NCBI GenBank assembly: GCA_946902875.1
Contig: OX336343.1
Coordinates: 8,917,754 to 8,981,753 of the forward strand
Length of the DNA stretch: 64,000 nt
Direction: 5' to 3'
From: Nematopogon swammerdamellus
Lineage: Eukaryota > Arthropoda > Insecta > Lepidoptera > Adelidae
The position numbers and the translations under genes were made by a program. Positions 1 through 10,860 of the stretch are shown here, piece by piece. Position 1 is the first letter of the stretch. Each line of letters begins with the position of its first letter. The notes under the pieces are model-generated. The model was given only the letters and a program-made list of their open reading frames with translations, searched no databases and was not told the DNA's origin.

Positions 1-340
1 TCAGAGCAACTCGCATACTAGACTTTGGAAATATCGCTCTATTAAAGGTGAAGAGAGCTACGCCACACTTATGACGAAATTGAGTTATCAACACCACCAT
101 ACTCAGGTTGAAATGGAGAACTTGGTGGTGAAGTTATAGCTACAAAATTGTAGGCTCTAGACTCAGGTGTGAAAGGAGGTTAGTTAAAGCACAGTACAGC
201 AATTATGTTGGTGAATAGATGTTAAACTGCTTAGATTTGTTCACCACTATTTAGCGTCGCATGATACAGTCATAAAATCTTTGGTGGTGAACAGAGGTTA
301 CCGTATATAATCTTGCAGACAAGGTAGCCTCTAACTATAT

Positions 341-868
341 AAGGTCTTTCAAAATTAGTTAATAGTACGCAGAGGGAGGGCGGGGGGGGGGGGTTCTGTA
401 TCGGAAATAGATCACTTTTGAAGAACAAAGAATTTTTTTTTTACAAAAAAAATATTTTTTGATGTAAAATGTAAAAAAAATATTTTCTTAATCGTTTCAG
501 TTTCATGCCAGGAACAAAAAATTCTTTCAACACATAGATCTCTTTCTTTCAGAAATTGTGAAAAACCACAATTTTAGTTTTGTTAGTATGGAATAGAAAG
601 AATTTGATTTTTTTTACCAACTTACACGTGTTACATCATAATAGTAATGAAGACTTTTTTGTTACTGTTATGAAACTGAATCGATTAAGCTATAAAACTC
701 AACCACCTATTGTTTTATTTAAATACATAAAAAAAATATGTTACATAAAAAAAAAGCCCAAGGTCCAACATTTTTTATATAGGTTTTACTCTCTATATGA
801 TACAGACCCCCCCCCCCCCCCCCCCCCCGCCTTAGCGTACTATTAACTAATTTTGAAAGAACTTTATA
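341..868. repeat. MITE family A, copy 1
   Basis: The ends are inverted copies of about 30 bp (AAGGTCTTTCAAAATTAGTT, then AATAGTACGC). A TA may be duplicated at the ends. The body, apart from length changes, is the same sequence as 4975-5467. This copy has a long G run after about 381 and a long C run at about 807-828, just inside the two repeats; copy 2 has only a short C run. It interrupts the transposase-like pseudogene, which resumes at 869. Confidence 0.75.
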
Positions 869-1835
869 TGTGGCATGAAGCAAATGGGACAAAAGGTTCT
901 TCTGAAGTCGCTACTTGCTTATAGAAATTACTCTCAAAACTGGACCGGCAGTGATTGAGGTAACATTTTACTCTGACACAACATCCGGACCAAAATCGCA
1001 ATTCTATAGTTTATGCAATGTTTTTGCGGGCTGTTAACATTACAAACAATTAACCGAAAGTTCATGGAATCTGGACACTCCGATATGGAGTGTGACAGTG
1101 TTCATTCCACAATAGAACGTCGTGCGAAAAAAATAAGTGTATTTGTTCCGGAAGGGTGGTATACTGTTGTTAGAACTGCTAAGACCGCCGTACATAGTGA
1201 AAGAAATGCATTACAAGGAGTTTCTTGATTTCAAGTCCTATAGTCAGAAGCTAATTACAAATAAAACATATAAACTGGATGATGGGGGAAATATGAAGTG
1301 GCTTGAAGCAAAGTGGCTCCAATACCGGAAAGAGAACAGTTTGTGTATTTACTATAAAACGCAACTGAGCCAACCAGAAACACTTTCTATACGACGATCT
1401 ACTCGAAAAGATAATGTACCAGTTGAAGTAAGTGATCTTTAGAATACGACTCCTTATATGTTGAGGGAATCAGGCTCCGATCTCCGCTCTCCGCTCCGAC
1501 ACAAAATATAGGCACATGCACATCTGTGATGTGATGTAGATGTAGGTTGCACCGCCTCAACATTAGGTTAGGGTTAATTTATAGAAGATGCGTCTGGTTA
1601 TTTTTTTTTTAAACAACCAAAACATCGTGGATATTTTGGTGGAGAGCCGAGATCGGAGCCTTATTCCCTCAACATTTAAGGAGTCGTTTTAGAATGACCA
1701 ACTACGGATTGATAAAAAAAACACAAAGACCTCCAAACACTCTGCACGACAGGAACTATTCCATCAACATATCATGAATTTTACATGAAAACTTTAAAGT
1801 CTTCAAACGAAGATGAACCTGAGCCGGAAGAATAA
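869..1835 (+). pseudogene. Transposase-like (DUF7869-like) pseudogene, C-terminal part
   Basis: Translated pieces in shifting frames read like the C-terminal half of an insect transposon-encoded RNase H-like protein. Readable pieces include a Tyr-Ser-Asp-Thr segment near 970, the motif GHSDMECDSVHSTIER near 1073-1120, a second frame at about 1200-1440 rich in Lys/Tyr, and an acidic tail ending in EDEPEPEE before a stop near 1835. Frame changes near 1000, 1200 and 1780 and internal stops make it non-functional. The MITE at 1441-1695 sits inside it. Family naming is from remembered motif similarity (DUF7869-containing proteins) and is uncertain; a coding remnant of the enclosing transposon is well supported. 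Confidence 0.5.
1441..1695. repeat. MITE with ~45-bp terminal inverted repeats
   Basis: The start (ACGACTCCTTATATGTTGAG, then GGAATCAGGCTCCGATCTC) is matched at 1648-1695 by its inverse with a few mismatches. The interior is short and non-coding. The pseudogene reading resumes after it. Confidence 0.7.
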
Positions 1836-2371
1836 GATTGATTCGTTCCGTTAGATTAGTTTTTTTACTCTTAATCCCGTGTTTTTCCAAATGTCTTTTA
1901 TTACTATTGATTAAAATTTTAGCAATAACAGTACTTTGATTTAATAAACATCACCTTAATTTGTCAATCAATGATAACTCTTTCCACCAAATATTAATTA
2001 ATCCAAATGAATACAACAAACATAATAGTGGTGAACAGATAAAGTACTTAGAGATCCATTCACTTCTAAAATTTCTGTATTATCGTAATTTTTTTTCAGT
2101 TGTAGTGAAAAGAGCTATATGAAATATTCTCAAATAACTGTAAAACTACTAAATATTTATCCTTAAATTAAAAACCATCCTTTAGAAGACATTAATGGCT
2201 TACTATCCTGAAAATTTGATGATAATGTAATTAAAAATGGAGGAGATATGACAAACACAAAAGGAAAAATGTGACAGCGAACGAACAGGTTAAACAGTTT
2301 AAATGCTATTATCCAAATCTCGAAAGTAGGCTTGTGTGGCGTAGCTCTCTTCACCTCTAATAGAGCGATAT

Positions 2372-2810
2372 GCCGCCCGGCGCGGCAGAGCGGGGCGGCG
2401 CGGCGGGCGGGACACGCATCCAGAATTAAAGGTAAATATTTTTTCTTTTATTGGAGGTATTCTCGTTTTGCACTATGGCAATGTGACTACGGGCTCGGGC
2501 TGGCGGCGGCGTGGCGGCGCTGGCTGACGCCATCTTGATAATTAATTGCCTGCGAAGAGATTCTAAGCGTGTCATAACGTTGTGCTGTGCATGTGCAATG
2601 CTGTGATGCAGTGTGGTGTGTTTACCAAAGAGTTTGGATAGCCCCCGCTCCCTGCGTCGCTGCGAGAGCGGCCGCGCCGCGCCCCGGCGCGAGAGCGGCC
2701 GGCGCGGCGGATTACAATGTCGTCGGTGTCGTTTACGGTACGGAATTCGGTACGGACCCCTTCGCAAGTCTCCTGAAAGCTGATTTGACTATTTATGTAT
2801 TGTGACGATT
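2372..2810. other. GC/CpG-rich patch, possible promoter or first exon
   Basis: Sharp GC island in AT-rich DNA directly outside the transposon end. On the minus strand an ATG at about 2537, in the context AAG-ATGG, opens a 35-codon frame starting MASASAATPPPARAR, which resembles an N-terminus but runs into AT-rich sequence. On the plus strand AATTAAAG followed by gtaaat near 2431 could be a splice donor feeding the possible exon at 3216. Neither reading is proven. Confidence 0.25.
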
Positions 2811-3215
2811 CAGTGTCTAGTGTAGTTTGAATTGCACACTACGGAAATTCTATAAATTAACCCTAACCTAATAAGCACCCCATGTCGGTTTTGTATACAT
2901 TTCTATGCAAAATCAATGTTTTGATGTTTTAAAAAAATTAAAGTTTTATTTTTGTATGAAACATTTATTTTGTATGGAAAATCTGTTCCTATATTATTTG
3001 TTTTCTCGGAAACTAACGTCTCCGGCAAACAATTATTTCAATTAAATTCGTCTTTTAACTCAGCCTACCTACGCATTAAGCACAAGTAGGTATATTATAT
3101 TATCATGGTTGGTATTCAGGAAGTTGACTTACACCTGAGCGCAGCTTGTAACTTTATGACAATGAATTGGCCGTGCAAATAATACGTAGTAATAATTTAT
3201 TGTATTTATTTTCAG

Positions 3216-3375
3216 TGTGAGTACTTGAGTGCGTTCGCTGGCCTGGCCATTCGATTACAGGAACTGCCATCTAATAATGAGACACAAACTTGCTAATAAG
3301 CTGGCAGCTACATAAGTTACAGCTATAAAGGAAAACGGACTCTCGAAAAACTCCACCTTAACACGGTTATAACAT
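3216..3375 (+). ncRNA. Possible internal non-coding exon
   Basis: A pyrimidine-rich stretch ending in ttattttcag precedes 3216, and the consensus-strength donor gtaagtaa follows 3375. All three frames contain stops, so if spliced this is UTR or lncRNA. One frame opens CEYLSAFAGLAIRLQELP before its stop, so a terminal coding exon is an alternative. Confidence 0.3.
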
Positions 3376-3613
3376 GTAAGTAAAATTACTATAGATTTTA
3401 CCTAATTTTGAACATAGCGCAAGTTACTGCGCAGTATTCGAATTTTAGCCCCATTTAGGTCAAACAGGACAGGAAGGGGTGTCCACTTAATTAGAGTCAA
3501 CCTTGTAAGAGCGGCATTTCTAAATTATTACATTAAATTGCACATTCAATTTGTTAACACCGACCTGAAAACTTAAAGTATTGTAGGTACGAGTTTTGGT
3601 ACAAGCTGTAAGC

Positions 3614-3996
3614 CACCCGCCGCTTAATCGAGCAGCGGGTGGTCGAGTGGTTTGGGCATCGGCTTCTCATGCGAGAGGCCCGAGGTTCGAATCCGGTCGG
3701 CGTGTACTAATGAGTTTTTCTGACGGTCACCGTTCGGATCCGGCGTAAAACTGTAGGTCCCTTCCCTTACTAGGTGGTAGGCTCAAATTGTAGCCGACTG
3801 GGTTGGTACCACCGTACTGGATGTAAGATGGCTGCATAGCAGCCTCGGTTGTTTTCTCCAGCATAGCCAGTAATCCAGGGAAGTCTTTGGTATGGCACCC
3901 ACCTTCTCGGAGGTGATATTGACTGGTCGGAGCTGCTTTGGCTTCTCTTGGCCTCTCCGACTCAGCCACCCATACCGGATTACTTAAAAAAAAAAT
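3614..3996 (+). mobile_element. tRNA-derived SINE with poly(A) tail
   Basis: A tRNA-like head at about 3640-3710 has a box A-like TGGTCGAGTGG and a box B-like GGTTCGAATCC, preceded by a GC hairpin (CCACCCGC / GCGGGTGG). The body shares the gtaggtcccttcccttactaggtgg block with the other SINEs of this window (for example 49363-49770) but has a different 3' part, ending in a run of A at about 3986-3995. No clean target duplication was identified. Confidence 0.65.
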
Positions 3997-4109
3997 TTTA
4001 TTTTTTATTATTGGTATTTATTTATTTTCACGCTTTTTGTTACATTTACATTAATTTTATATAATTATAAAATAAAATACCTATACAAAATTAATACAAA
4101 CAGACAAAA

Positions 4110-4865
4110 ACAAAAAACGGTATTCTCGCCGGCGGCGGGAGGCGGAACTCCAAGCACGCCGGCGGGTGCAGGCCGTGGCTACGGAGCTCTCCGAGACGAC
4201 GCGAGGCAAGCTACGAGCGATAGGTGGTGGTACTAGACACGTAGGCCACCACCACCCCCATCTCGGTGAGCTCCGTATCCACCGGCTGCGGGGCGACGAC
4301 ACGCAGTCCTTTCATGGATCTTGATCCTCGTGCGTGCGCCGCCGTTGCGCACCGTACCGCCACGCCGGTAGCGGGGGCTGTAGTCAGAGCACGGAGCCCC
4401 GATAGCCCCAAGCAGGCCGGTTGATGTGGCGGACATCGTCGTCTCGTCTTAGGTCTTGTGGCGGGAGCGCGATGTTGTTCGGCGAACCTTGGTGGTGGGT
4501 GTGCGCTGTCGTGTAAGAAGTGGCAGGTGAGCGAGTCACAGGGACACGTCAACGTCGTCGTCGGTGTAAGCGAGGATGGCAGCGTAATCGTGCGGGGCGG
4601 CGGCGCGCTGCTGGCGCGGTAGACTCCACGCAAGCTGCGGTGCGCCCTCACCGCGCCCTCCTCTGGCCCGGGGCGGGGACGCCGGTCGTGTCCCTGTCTT
4701 CTGCCGTGCTATCTTTGACAAGTCGTCACCATATTCCGGGAGTGCCGAGCGGCGGCGCTCATGGTGTTCGCATGGTGTTGGTCGCATGGTGTTGCACACC
4801 ATGCGAGGTGCTGCGCCGGTGGTGGTGGGGCCGCGCATACACGCGCACTCGGCTTCTTTGTCCTC
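4110..4865. other. GC-rich segment, content unrecognised
   Basis: About 750 bp of GC-rich DNA between the SINE and MITE A copy 2. It has overlapping open frames on both strands, the longest on the minus strand (4211-4651, 146 codons). They are rich in Pro, Arg, Ala and Thr as expected from composition, with no recognisable motif and no convincing splice sites. It may be a 5' part of a retroelement or a GC-rich exon; I see no way to decide. Confidence 0.25.
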
Positions 4866-4974
4866 AGAACTCGGTTTTAATTTTTTTTTTTCATTAGGAG
4901 AAAAAAATTTAGCGACTTGTCACTTTGACAACTTCTTCTTTTTTTTTTATATTTTTTTTTTATTGGTATTATTG

Positions 4975-5467
4975 TTAAGGTCTTTAAAAATTAGTGAATA
5001 GTACGCTAAGGAGTGGTTCTGTATCGGAAATAGATCATTTTTGAAGAACAAATATTATTTTTTTACAAAAAAAAAATTTTTAAATGTAAAATGTAAAAAA
5101 AAAATTCTTTATCGTTTCAGTTTCATGCCAGGAACAAAAAAGTCTTCCAACACATACATCTCTTTCTTTCAGAAATTGTGAAAAACCACAATTTTAGTTT
5201 TATTAGTATGGAATAGAAATAATTTGATTTGTTTTACCAACTTACACGTGTTATATCATAATGGTAATGAAGACTTTTTTGTTACTGTTATGAAACTGAA
5301 TCGATTAGGCTATAAAAATCAACCACCTATTTTTTATTTAAATACATAAAACAATATTTTACATAAAAAAAAGCCCAAGGTCCAAAAATATTTATATAGG
5401 TTTTACTCCCTATATGATACAAAACCCCCCCTTAGCGTACTATTAACTAATTTTGAAAGACCTTATT
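4975..5467. repeat. MITE family A, copy 2
   Basis: Colinear with 341-868 over its length, with the same inverted ends (AAGGTCTTTaAAAATTAGT / inverse at 5437-5467). The central homopolymers are much shorter here (7 C). Confidence 0.75.
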
Positions 5468-5522
5468 TAATCTTACAAGTGTAACAGTATTGCAAATAAT
5501 AATTAAACATGCTTTTTTCTAG

Positions 5523-5662
5523 GTGCTACCAGGTCAGGCGCACTCCGCACTTTAGGTATGAAGCTACAAGTACATCGGCGGGCCCGGCTTGACAAGCCAA
5601 TTCAATGAAACGTGCCGAGTCAGAAGAGAGAGTTACTCGTTAGAAAGAGAAGCGTGTTGTAG
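5523..5662 (+). ncRNA. Possible internal non-coding exon
   Basis: Flanked by a good acceptor (atgcttttttctag before 5523) and donor (TGTAG then gtgaat at 5663). All frames have stops. It contains a 16-codon upstream-type ORF beginning MKLQVHRR. Together with 3216-3375 it may belong to one plus-strand transcript; no coding exon for it was found. Confidence 0.25.
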
Positions 5663-5984
5663 GTGAATATAATTTTAGGCAAGCAGCGTTGTGCGAGCTG
5701 AATTGCACTTTATTGCGTTGTTGCAAGAGTAGCTATTTATTTATGTGTCTTTGTAGAGTGATCCTTCTGTACATTAGTTTAGTACTATTAATATATTCTG
5801 TGGTGTTACAAAAAAATGTTCAAGACCATAGTGGACAAACCTAATGAGGATAGCATAAAAACCTAGCATGCACCCCAGAGAGCAGAAAAAAATTAGATAT
5901 AATTTGGCGTGAGTAAAATACCTATGCGCTGAGCAAGTTTGTGCTGATAGAACATAGTGATATGTAAAAAAGGTAAATTACACA

Positions 5985-7680
5985 TTACAAAAACCCCCGA
6001 CCCCTTAAAAAGTCAAAAATAATGTTCGGAGTCGGGGGACCGCTAAGTAAAATATCTGTGCAGCTCTGACTTTTATATTTTCTTTATTTAGCGGTCCACT
6101 CCTTTAAGAAACTTAACGGACATTATTTTTGACCTTTTCAGGGGTTGGGTTTTTTAAATTAAACTTGTATGTCAAACTTAAAAAAAAATTTTTTTAACAA
6201 CCGCATCCAAGTTGGTTCATCCTTCAGATGTAATCTTTTGACTACTTCATAATTACTTGTTTTGTAATTGTTTACACCTAATAAACATCCCGGTTAAACC
6301 AGCTTTCTAATAAAAAAAAAACCGGATCCAAATCGGCCAATCTGTTGGGAGCTACAATTCCACAGCAGACACAGTTACACACGTTAAACTTATAACACCC
6401 CTCCTTTTTCGTCGGGGATTAAAAATGTATATTTTAAGTAAACATCAAATCTATAGAAGGGTTGAAAGACAAACATACATCTAGGACTTGAAAAAAATAT
6501 TATTGGAATTTCTACCAATACTTCAAAATATCGGCTTATCAGAAATAAAATTAGCTTTTGTCATTTAACCCTGTTTATTTTTTTTTAAGTGAAAACTTCT
6601 TTAGCGGCGCTGGGCACTTTTTGTATGGGGGGAAAAATGTATAACTCGCGACACCGTCGCGGTGTCGGGTCAGCGTCATTTTTAAAATGAAACCTTAAGT
6701 CAAAAGGTCTACTAAATTTTACAATTTTCAACCAAGGTCCTCCGACGGTTATTTTATAATAAGTAGGGTTCCGTAACAAATGCATGTCTGTCCGTTCTAC
6801 AAAATTTAACATAATTTTTTTTTATTAAAATTTTTTTTAATTTTTTTTTTCATTAATTTGTTTTTTATTTTTTTTAAACCTTTATAAATAAACTTAAAAC
6901 TTAAACTTTTTTTTTAAGCAATGTTACGGTGTTGTTTTCACTTCTGCCCGCACTCCCGGAGTGCACCTGAGGCTTTTTTTTAAACCAACTCGCATAGTGC
7001 AGTTCGTACCTACGAATACCTCATACCTGCGAATAGCACTTTCCCGCCTGGTAGATCTATTCGCAGGAAATCAAATAAGACACTCCCAGTTCTTATTTAA
7101 TAATCTCTGTTTGGCAAACCTACGAGTTTTTAGTTAATAATTTATGTTTGGTGTACCTGCGAATAGCCCTGCCCTCCTGATGGGTTACCTCCTAACATTC
7201 AGTTTTGGCCCATTTTTAACTCCCGACGAAAAAAAGGGGTGTTATATATAAGTTTAACGTCTGTGTGTATGGGTGTGTCTGTCTGTGGCATCGTAGCTTC
7301 CAAACGGATGGACCGATTTGGATGCGGTTTTTTTATTGGAAAGCTGGTTTAATCGGGATGGTTGTTAGCTAGGTTTGTAGTCAAATAATAAAGTCATTAA
7401 GTAATAAAAAAAATAATTATCTTAAAAAGTGGACCAATTTGCATGCGGTTTTTTAAAAAAAAAGCTTGAAATAAAAGTTAATTACAAATGAAAAAAAACC
7501 CCCGACCCTTATAAAGTGAAAAATAATTTCCGTTTACTTAAAGGAGTCGGGGGACAACTAAGTAAATAAAATATAAAAACTCAGAGCTTGCCGGGAATTT
7601 ACTTAGCGGGCCACCTACTCCTTTAAGTAAGTAAACGGAAATTATTTTTGACTTTTTAAGGGTCGGGGGTTTTTAGCTGA
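5985..7680. mobile_element. Large inverted-repeat element (arms ~0.45 kb)
   Basis: The left arm (about 5985-6430) and right arm (about 7205-7680) are inverted copies: outer blocks AAAACCCCCGACC... with AAAATAATTTCCGT-type sequence, then CGGTTTAACCAGC-type sequence, then the inner block ACTCCCGACGAAAAAAAGGG. The outer 170-180 bp of each arm (5989-6158, 7494-7672) are themselves foldback units with their own inverted ends, so this may be a foldback MITE family inserted at both ends of an older palindromic repeat. The 0.77-kb spacer contains no reading frame I recognise. Confidence 0.6.
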
Positions 7681-7749
7681 CATAGTTAGGTTGAAAGGAT
7701 TCTGTATTTGTAATTGTGAATATTTTGTGGTAAATCGAAACCTGACCCA

Positions 7750-8945
7750 CTTCAGAGTTACCTAGAAGACTTCATAAAAGAATTGAAAAACATTTACTAC
7801 TAAGAGGGTTATCTAATAATGGGGTAAGCATTGCTGTATCTGTGCATTCTTATGTATATGACATGCCAGCTCGATCATGTCTGAAATGTGTCAAGTCGCA
7901 CAATACATATTCTAGTTGTGATAAGTGCACCTGCTATGGAAACTATGTTAATAATCTCGTTGTTCTGGATGACCTTAATTGTTCTTAAGAATTGATTAAT
8001 CATTCATATTATAAATTGGACTATCGAAAGATAATGGAAATCAATGAAAGATTGGAGTATGAGGTACGTAAATTCGTTCCTGTAGAATTTAATTGTAAAG
8101 CCGCGAAGTGTCCTTGAACTAGATCATTGGAAAATAACTACTGTATGAATACCTAAGTTGTTTAGATTTAGTTCTTAGCCTTTATTAATTGCCCTTCACA
8201 ACTGCAAAATAATGTACCCACATCTTGCGTTATATACGCTTTCTTTTTACTTTCTTTTATATTTTTAGTTTATATGCATTATAAATATTAAAATATTTAG
8301 TTAAAATACTTATATACCTACATACATATGTGAAAATGTATATTATGTAAAATGCACTACTATAAGTACTATACAAAAATTATGTGAGCCTAGTTATGTA
8401 AAACCTAGTTTATGAATAAACATTTTCATTTTCATTCATTCATAACTGGACTTTGAATGTTACTCTTGTACACAGGCCCTGTAGTATTGTATGGAATATT
8501 GAAGTGATGTTTTTGAACATTTCTTATTATTGCACTGTGCTATAATTATACACATAGTAACAAACCAATTGTGTCTCAATTATTCAGATTATGTTAAATA
8601 ATTACTTAGGGAGTTTGTCAAAGACTGTAGATGTATGGTAAACAACAACTGTGCATTCACTGATTCATCTTACAGATGATGTTGAGAAATTTGGTATATT
8701 AGATAAAATCTGCCTTTAGATTTGAAAATTCTTTGGGAACACTAAAAAAATAATTTGCTAAAAATATTATTATGTTCTGTGGTTGAATAGTTCATCTGAA
8801 GAATTTTTTGAAAATCTATGTCAATCAACAGTTTTAGGTATGGTTTTGGTAAGTGAAATATCTCCCAATTTGACAATGATTCCTATGAATAATGTTATTG
8901 ATATAAAATGTATCATGCTTCCATTTTTTAGTAAACATGTATATT
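7750..8945 (+). pseudogene. Transposase-like pseudogene (insect transposon-derived family)
   Basis: Readable fragments in order: VSVHSYVYDMPARSCLKCV with a following Cys-rich KSHNTYSSCDKCTCYGNY block (about 7828-7950); LLLYTGPVVLYGILK-like sequence (about 8455-8505); HSLIHLTDDVEKFGILDK-like sequence after a frame change (about 8650-8710). This order (Cys-rich block, YTGPVVL, HxLIHLxDDV) matches a family of transposon-derived proteins common in insects. Many stops and frameshifts are present. An unrelated AT-rich segment ending in aataaacattttcattttcattcattc (about 8120-8442) interrupts it. Confident that it is dead and transposon-derived, less so about the superfamily. Confidence 0.5.
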
Positions 8946-8954
8946 ATGTATAAC

Positions 8955-9062
8955 TTTTTTTTTTTTTTTTTATGGAACCTGACACGGTTGGCTACATCAC
9001 CTACAACATCCGTGATGTCAGCCCATAACACAGGGTGAACCAGGTGCCATGTCAGTGCTTCC
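8955..9062 (-). mobile_element. SINE-B fragment (3' part)
   Basis: Starts with a T run and TTATGGAACCTGACACGG, followed by the block ACATCACCTACAACATCCGT found at 17330, 32360, 51140 and 59690. Only the 3' end of the element is present. Confidence 0.7.
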
Positions 9063-10435
9063 CTTCATTTCATGTCAAAACTTTTTAATATCAATACCAT
9101 TGATTTTATAGGGGGAGTCAGATGTACCGTCAGCGATGTTTTAAAGGTAACATGAAATTAGTCTTCAATTATGTCCTAAGATGGCGCCAGGAGTATCGAA
9201 TTTGAATTAAATAATTATTATATTTTTAAATCTGCTAATTATAGAACGATGCTAAGTGGGAACAGCATAGTTAAATTTAAAGATTATTTTATATTAAGTA
9301 GAAATTTCAAAATAGTGTATTTTAAGGTTTTCATAATTTTTCCAATAAATATTTTCATGTTTTGTCAGTCAGCGAGCTTGGCGGATAAAATGTATAATTT
9401 CGTCGCTTCTGCATCATAGATGTCAGACCAAAGTTAAGTTGTCCTATTTGTCTATAGATGGCATGCCTATTTCTTATTATATTTTTAGTTGCCAAATACC
9501 CACCAACCAAACCTGCGTGCAATTCAAATACGTGCGTGCGGTTAGGATAAAGTGGAGATACCTTCTTTAAAATTATATTTTTTTACGTCACCACCTTTGA
9601 AAACTGAAACAAACACGATGGATTCCCAAAAGAATTATTTTATAATAATATATTTTTATTGTTTTAATATATTAGATGGAAATTTGAAAAGCTAGAGTAA
9701 ATTCAACAAAATACCAGAACCCCTAAACATTATTTTTATTTATAGATTTCTTTTTGTGTTTTCTTTGTTTTTGACGTGAATTTGATGAAACGTCTTTAGC
9801 CTGCTGCCGAATGTATTTCACAAAAAGTTGCGTCACGAAAATGATTTGGTTTCATAATAGACCGATAGCGCTGGGCTATTTTGAGGACATAAGTTAAAAA
9901 AATTCTAAACTTGCTTATTTCTTGCCTGTGGATACAGTCGTACATAAGAAGCATAATATTGCGTTTTGTGTCACATCTGTCACTTGCATTTTCAGCAATT
10001 CGAAGATTTGTGGTTGTTTTTTTTTTATTCCATTCAAAACTGGCAAAATTAATCTAAACTTTAAAATAATTATGGTACCATATCTAGGATAGCCTGCGGA
10101 GTGTGCAAACCCAGTTTGTGTCATCTTCGTCCAGTGCAAACTGACCTATGGTCAGTATGTAAAAACAGTGCCTAAAACAAAATTAGAATTGACAAAATTG
10201 TTATTTCCTATCTCAGATCACTTACATATGCCCATCAAATGAATTTGTGCCAAATTAGGGCACGCAATTTTAAGATTTTCAATTATGTTATTTTTCCAAG
10301 CTACAAAAGATTCAAAAGAATATTAGAATGATTAGAGTTTACATATTCAATTTCATCAATGCATAAAAAATGTACATTGTAAAGTTGTGTCATTTTCATG
10401 CACGAAATAAATCAATAAAACACAAAAACAGTTGT

Positions 10436-10640
10436 TGCGGTCAAAGCGGACGGACGCGGGCAGATGGCGGCGGGCGGGGGGCATACGCACGCCGCACGCA
10501 CACACGTTCGTTCGGTACCTGCGATTTCTTCTATGCGAAGCGGCGGCCGGTGGCTGGCTGGCGTGCCCCGCGTGCCTCGCTCGCTCGCCTCGCCCGCCGC
10601 GCCGCCCGCGCCCGCGCTCGCACTTCGTGCAAAGAAGTTT
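10436..10640. repeat. GC-rich dispersed repeat, copy 1
   Basis: The CTCGCTCGCCTCGCC / CGCCCGCGCCCGCGCT block recurs at about 15035-15090, both ending in gcgctcgcacttc(g/a)tgc. Open frames crossing it on both strands are compositional; the pairing with the copy at 14915-15110 argues for a repeat, not an exon. Confidence 0.5.
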
Positions 10641-10860
10641 GGTATCTCCTATAGAGATAATAAATAATGCAGTGCGAATTTTGTACAAAGCCCGCGTCTG
10701 CAATCTCAATACCTACAAATGTCAATGGTGTGGTCAATATTATTTTAGATTGACGCTTCGATTCGCTTAAAATTTGCATAAGTTCAAACTGACCCACCTT
10801 TCATGACCCTAACACAATCGTGCTGAACTAATATCCCGTTTTCTGTGAGAACTAGAAACA

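Larger units (their letters stand above)
33..2371 (+). mobile_element. Decayed DNA transposon with ~38-bp terminal inverted repeats
   Basis: The sequence at 33-71 (core CGCTCTATTA, then GGTGAAGAGAGCTACG) reappears as its reverse complement at 2333-2371 with one clear mismatch, so these look like terminal inverted repeats about 2.3 kb apart. Between them is a broken transposase-like reading frame (869-1835). Subterminal copies of a GTGGTGAA motif lie near both ends (about 130, 282, 2030). Two MITEs (341-868 and 1441-1695) have inserted into it. I cannot see a clean target-site duplication, so the superfamily is not assigned. Confidence 0.6.

Noticed and set aside
3640..3712. Possible tRNA gene
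   Set aside because: Box A and box B are present but there is no proper acceptor stem, and the sequence continues into a SINE body with a poly(A) end.
8834..9031. Recurring short frames beginning MLWADITDVVGDVANRV (also at 32162-32395 and 50973-51176)
   Set aside because: All three lie in the 3' block of SINE-B copies; the shared peptide reflects the repeat, not a gene family.
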